DNA from: Acidocella sp. KAb 2-4
Lineage (GTDB): Bacteria > Pseudomonadota > Alphaproteobacteria > Acetobacterales > Acetobacteraceae
Assembly: GCF_020567705.1 (NCBI RefSeq)
Contig: NZ_JAJDJU010000001.1
Span: forward strand, 186,001 to 250,000
Length of the DNA: 64,000 nucleotides
Reading direction: 5' to 3'
The notes under the pieces: generated by a model
Databases searched by the model: none
What the model saw: only the letters and a program-made list of their open reading frames with translations
What the model was told of the DNA's origin: nothing
Shown here: positions 60,829-64,000 of the stretch, piece by piece
Numbering within the stretch: position 1 is the stretch's first letter
How the letters are laid out: every line of letters starts with the position of its first letter
Position numbers and translations under genes: made by a program

Positions 60829-62469
60829 ATGCCGCTCGCGTTGCCCAAGTTCCGGGTTAAAAGCCTCGTCATCGCCGCGGCGGCGCTCGCGCTGGTGTTT
60901 GGCGGTGTTGCCGCCACCCGCGTCGCCATCGCCGATGACAGCGCCGATTACCCGGCCGCCTCGCTCACCGCCCCCACCGACCAGGCGGCGCTAGTTGCCC
61001 GCGGCCAATATCTTACCAACGCGGCGGATTGCATGCCCTGCCATACCGGCCCCGGCCATGCGCCGTTCTCCGGCGGGCTGGTGATGAACACCCCGTTCGG
61101 CGGCTTGGCCACCCCCAACATCACGCCCGACAAGCAAACCGGCATTGGCGGCTGGACGGATGCGCAATTCTACGCCGCGCTGCATGATGGCATCGCCCCC
61201 GGCCATAGCTGGCTGGTGTTCCCGCGCTACCTCTACCCGGCGATGCCCTACACCTCCTACACCAAGCTGTCTTATGCCGACGTGATGGCGATCAAGGCGT
61301 ATCTCGACACGCTGCCGCCGGTGAACGTGGCGCCGCCCCCGTCCTCCATGCGCTTCCCCTTCAACCAGCGCCCGACGCTGCTGGGCTGGCGCATCATGTT
61401 CTTCCGTTCAGGCCCCATGCACATGGACCCGAGCTGGGATGAACACATGAAAAACGGCGCCTATCTCACCGAGGCGCTGGGCCATTGCGGCGAATGCCAC
61501 ACCCCGCGCAACATCCTCGGCGCCATGGAACTGAGCCGCGCCTATGCCGGTGCGCCGATCGACGCTCTCTACGCGCCCAACATCTCGTCTGACAAAACCC
61601 AGGGCGTGGGCGGCTGGACGCAGGCCGATCTCGTCGCCTATCTGCATGACAGCGGCAACATGGTGAAGGGCTCGCCCTATGGCGCGATGGGCGACATGGT
61701 GAACCACTCCACCAGCCTGATCCCGGTCTCCGACGACGCCGACATCGCCGCCTATCTGCAAACCGCGACAAAGCCGCAGCAGGTCACCGCGCCCGCCGCG
61801 CTGGCCGATGCCACGGCCTCCGAGGCGCGGGGTGCGACCGTCTATGCCGCCAACTGCGCGGGCTGTCATGGTAAAACCGGCGGCGGGCTGCCGCCGAAGC
61901 TCGTGCCGAATCTCGCAGGCAACGACTCGGTGACGGCGACGCAGCCCTATAACGTAATCGGCGCCGTGCTCGGCGGGCTCGCCCCCTGGGGCAACGGCCC
62001 GGCCATGCCGGGCTTCGCCGCCAGCTTGTCGGACCAGCAGATCGCCGATCTCACCAATTATGTGCGCACCGCCTGGGGCAACCAGGGTGTGCCCAACGCC
62101 ACGCCGGACGATGTGATGCGCCTGCGCGGCGTGGCCGTGGTGCCCGCGATGGCCGACGCCCAATCGGACGCGCTTGGCTGTCCGCATATCTCCGCGGCGG
62201 GCGGGCCCACCACGGTGGCCGACCCCGGCAACGGGCTGCTGGATATCTATGCCGGCGCCACCCCTGGGACGCTGGCCAACCGCACCCGCGCACTCATCGC
62301 GGCGGTGCGCGCCAATAATGCCACGATCAGCGACGCCGACCTCACCAACACGCTGATTGCGGCTTATTGCCCGGTGGTGGCGCATCAGGCCGGGATGAGC
62401 CTCGCCGATAAACAGGCGGCACTGAAGAACTTCGTCGCCGGGGCGGAGCCGCTGATTGCCGCACATTAA
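60829..62469 (+). CDS. Triheme cytochrome c subunit of a membrane dehydrogenase (alcohol-dehydrogenase type)
   Basis: 546 residues. N-terminal signal peptide (about 12-36), then three class I cytochrome c domains with CMPCH (68-72), CGECH (about 220) and CAGCH (about 342). The order and spacing match subunit II of PQQ-alcohol dehydrogenase and the gluconate/sorbitol dehydrogenase cytochromes of acetic acid bacteria, which pass electrons to ubiquinone. A tail of about 110 residues after the last heme domain (SDALGCPHISAAGGPTTVAD) is extra. No catalytic subunit is adjacent. GGGAG seven bases before the ATG. Confidence 0.9.
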   Translation: MPLALPKFRVKSLVIAAAALALVFGGVAATRVAIADDSADYPAASLTAPTDQAALVARGQYLTNAADCMPCHTGPGHAPFSGGLVMNTPFGGLATPNITPDKQTGIGGWTDAQFYAALHDGIAPGHSWLVFPRYLYPAMPYTSYTKLSYADVMAIKAYLDTLPPVNVAPPPSSMRFPFNQRPTLLGWRIMFFRSGPMHMDPSWDEHMKNGAYLTEALGHCGECHTPRNILGAMELSRAYAGAPIDALYAPNISSDKTQGVGGWTQADLVAYLHDSGNMVKGSPYGAMGDMVNHSTSLIPVSDDADIAAYLQTATKPQQVTAPAALADATASEARGATVYAANCAGCHGKTGGGLPPKLVPNLAGNDSVTATQPYNVIGAVLGGLAPWGNGPAMPGFAASLSDQQIADLTNYVRTAWGNQGVPNATPDDVMRLRGVAVVPAMADAQSDALGCPHISAAGGPTTVADPGNGLLDIYAGATPGTLANRTRALIAAVRANNATISDADLTNTLIAAYCPVVAHQAGMSLADKQAALKNFVAGAEPLIAAH

Positions 62470-63040
62470 CGTCGAAACCCTGCGCGGAGCGGCGCTGCTG
62501 CCGCTCCTGCCAGACCTCGCGCGGCTGCGCATCACCGTGTTCCGCGCCTTTCCCTATCTTTACGATGGCGACGAAGCCTATGAGCGCGACTATCTGAAAC
62601 TCTACGCCGAAACGCCCGGCGCGGCGGTGGCGGTGGCGCGCGATGGCGCGCAGGTGGTCGGTGCGGCCACCTGCCTGCCAATGGCGGCGGAAACGCCTAA
62701 CGTGCAGAAGCCGTTTCTCGATGCCGGGCTCGACATCTCCCGCATCTTCTATTTTGGCGAGAGCGTGCTGGAAGCCGCCTATCGCGGCCAGGGCATCGGC
62801 GTGGAATTCTTCCGCCACCGCGAGGCCGCCGCCCAGGGCTACGCCACCACCGCCTTTTGCGCCGTGCAGCGCCCGGCCAACCACAAGCTGCGCCCGGCCA
62901 ATTACGTGCCGCTCGACGAATTCTGGCGCCATCGCGGCTACCGCCCGCGCCCAGAGCTTGTCTGCACCATGTCCTGGCGCGATATCGGGGAGGCGGACAA
63001 AACCGCCAAGCCCCTGATGTTCTGGACCAAAGACCTGTGA
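62456..63040 (+). CDS. GNAT-family N-acetyltransferase
   Basis: 194 residues. A GNAT core with acetyl-CoA motif YFGESVLEAAYRGQGIGVEF (R-G-Q-G-I-G) and a following helix FFRHREAAAQGY. The N-terminal strand LRITVFRAFPYLYDGDEAYE and the C-terminal WRHRGYRPRPELVCTMSWRD are typical of a proteobacterial subgroup usually found beside a nitrilase-like hydrolase. TTG start inside the cytochrome gene, GGAG eight bases upstream. Overlaps the next gene by GTGA. Confidence 0.85.
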   Translation: MPHINVETLRGAALLPLLPDLARLRITVFRAFPYLYDGDEAYERDYLKLYAETPGAAVAVARDGAQVVGAATCLPMAAETPNVQKPFLDAGLDISRIFYFGESVLEAAYRGQGIGVEFFRHREAAAQGYATTAFCAVQRPANHKLRPANYVPLDEFWRHRGYRPRPELVCTMSWRDIGEADKTAKPLMFWTKDL

Positions 63041-63903
63041 AACTCGCCCTCGCCGCCTTCGGCGTCACCCCGCCGCCCAGCCGCGCCGCCTTTCTTACCC
63101 GCATCGAACGTCTGGCCGCGCAGGCCGCGCTGGGCGGCGCGCAACTTCTCGTGCTGCCGGAATATTTCTCGATGGTGCTGGCCGGAGCGGCGGTCAAATC
63201 GCCCGATATCATGGCCGAGCTGGCCTTCGTGGTGGACGAGGCCGAGGAACTGGTGGCCGATCTCGCCGCCATGGCTAAACGCCACGGGCTGTATCTGCTG
63301 GCCGGGTCGGTGCCGATGCGCGGGGCGGAGGGTAAAATCTATAACCGCGCCCCGTTCATCGCCCCTTCTGGCCATGTGCTGTTTCAGGACAAACAGGCGA
63401 TGACGCGATTCGAGGATGAGGAGTGGCACATTGCCCGCGGCGCCGGGCCGCGCGTGTTCGACACCGAACTGGGCCGCATCGGCGTGTCCATCTGCTATGA
63501 TTCCGAATTCCCGCTGCATGTGCGCGCCCAGGTGGCGGCCGGGGCGAAGCTCATCCTCACCCCGTGCTGCACCGCCTCGCTGGCCGGGTTCAACCGCGTG
63601 CGCCTCTCCGCCCGCGCCCGCGCGGTGGAGAATCAGTGCTATGTCGCCGTGGTGCCGCTGGTCGGCAATGCCGCCTGGTCAGGCTCCATCGACACCAATA
63701 CCGGCCATTCCGCCCTGTTCACCCCTTGCGACACCGGCTTTCCGCCCGATGGCGTCGCCGCCGCCGGGCCAATGGACGAGCCGGGGCTGATCTTCGCGGC
63801 GCCCGATTTCGCCGCCATCGACAATGTGCGCGCGGCGGGCACCGTGCTCAACCACCGCGACTGGCCGGATGTGCCCCCCTGCCCGGTCGTGGCGCTGGCG
63901 TGA
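63037..63903 (+). CDS. Carbon-nitrogen hydrolase (nitrilase superfamily)
   Basis: 288 residues. The catalytic triad is visible: Glu in LLVLPEYFSMVL, Lys in FQDKQAMTRFEDE, and Cys in GVSICYDSEFPLH. The Cys is followed by DSEFP, as in amidase-type members such as YafV/NitFhit relatives. It is coupled to the GNAT gene, a pairing known in other proteobacteria, perhaps for a two-step amide modification (inference). GTG start; its stop overlaps lpxB. Confidence 0.88.
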   Translation: MKLALAAFGVTPPPSRAAFLTRIERLAAQAALGGAQLLVLPEYFSMVLAGAAVKSPDIMAELAFVVDEAEELVADLAAMAKRHGLYLLAGSVPMRGAEGKIYNRAPFIAPSGHVLFQDKQAMTRFEDEEWHIARGAGPRVFDTELGRIGVSICYDSEFPLHVRAQVAAGAKLILTPCCTASLAGFNRVRLSARARAVENQCYVAVVPLVGNAAWSGSIDTNTGHSALFTPCDTGFPPDGVAAAGPMDEPGLIFAAPDFAAIDNVRAAGTVLNHRDWPDVPPCPVVALA

Positions 63904-64000
63904 CCAAAATCTTCATCATCGCGGGCGAGGCCAGCGGCGACGTTCTTGGCTACCGGCTGATGACCGCGCTGCGCGCCTTGCGCCCTGGCCTCGAATTCAG
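63900..64000 (+). CDS. lpxB: Lipid-A-disaccharide synthase, N-terminal fragment (cut by window edge)
   Basis: 33 residues are visible: TKIFIIAGEASGDVLGYRLM, the N-terminal signature of LpxB (GEASGD), which joins UDP-diacylglucosamine to lipid X in lipid A synthesis. GTG start overlapping the nitrilase stop (GTGA). The gene continues beyond the window. Confidence 0.9.
   Translation, partial: MTKIFIIAGEASGDVLGYRLMTALRALRPGLEF

Overview
This GC-rich window (estimated by eye) is densely packed and looks like chromosomal housekeeping DNA from an alphaproteobacterium, most likely Acetobacteraceae (Acidocella/Acidiphilium-like). The evidence is the rpmH-rnpA-yidD-yidC-engB-argB order, an orphan triheme cytochrome of the acetic-acid-bacterial dehydrogenase type, a cysH of the iron-sulfur APS-reductase type, an alphaproteobacterial LexA box (GTTC-N7-GTTC) and an RpoH promoter of the alphaproteobacterial form. 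I see no insertion sequences, prophage genes or CRISPR arrays. No stretch longer than 300 bases lacks a gene. Both ends cut a gene: a GT8 glycosyltransferase at the left and lpxB at the right.

Layout. 1-3.1 kb: GT8 glycosyltransferase, tyrS, anmK. 3.1-7.8 kb (minus strand): a tight five-gene unit of two Roadblock/LC7 proteins flanking a small Ras-like GTPase, then a membrane-anchored FMN glutamate-synthase-like enzyme and an STT3-like GT-C membrane protein. 7.9-10.6 kb: PhoR-like kinase and an LpoA-like lipoprotein. 10.5-15 kb: rsmI, hydrolase, pdxH, fabI, aroC. 15-17.5 kb: Yip1 protein, dapE, dapD. 17.6-26.7 kb: degenerate GGDEF protein, DUF2892 protein, grpE, AsmA-like protein, glnE, bcp, active GAF-GGDEF cyclase. 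26.7-29.9 kb: mutM divergent from ubiE-coaBC-dut. 30.1-33.2 kb: a fused-permease ABC transporter. 33.2-37.5 kb: Fe-alcohol dehydrogenase behind a sigma-54 promoter, trmB, a decayed EamA relic, metK, dapB. 37.7-46.5 kb: TPR lipoprotein, ETF-QO, uracil-DNA glycosylase, lytic transglycosylase, moaB, a radical-SAM gene with a LexA box, a small membrane protein, an NRAMP-like transporter, arsC. 46.5-50.5 kb: argB-engB-yidC-yidD-rnpA-rpmH. 50.6-57.8 kb: patatin plus kinase, siroheme gene plus cysH, MFS exporter, Trm112-like, LON-domain and thioredoxin-TPR genes. 57.9-64 kb: two identical tRNA-Gly genes, phosphatase, MarR regulator, ppk2-hisI, cytochrome, GNAT, nitrilase, lpxB.

Many adjacent genes share a 4-base start/stop overlap (ATGA, GTGA or TTGA), so translational coupling is the rule. 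Several genes without a Shine-Dalgarno have a TA-rich -10-like hexamer or an RpoH promoter ending about 4-7 bases before the start codon (anmK, grpE, ubiE, the uracil-DNA glycosylase gene), which suggests leaderless mRNAs. The most interesting items are the Roadblock-GTPase-Roadblock operon, the SOS-type promoter of the PA0069-like radical-SAM gene, the sigma-54 promoter of the iron alcohol dehydrogenase, the hairpin over the marR ribosome-binding site and the repeated motif in the metK leader.
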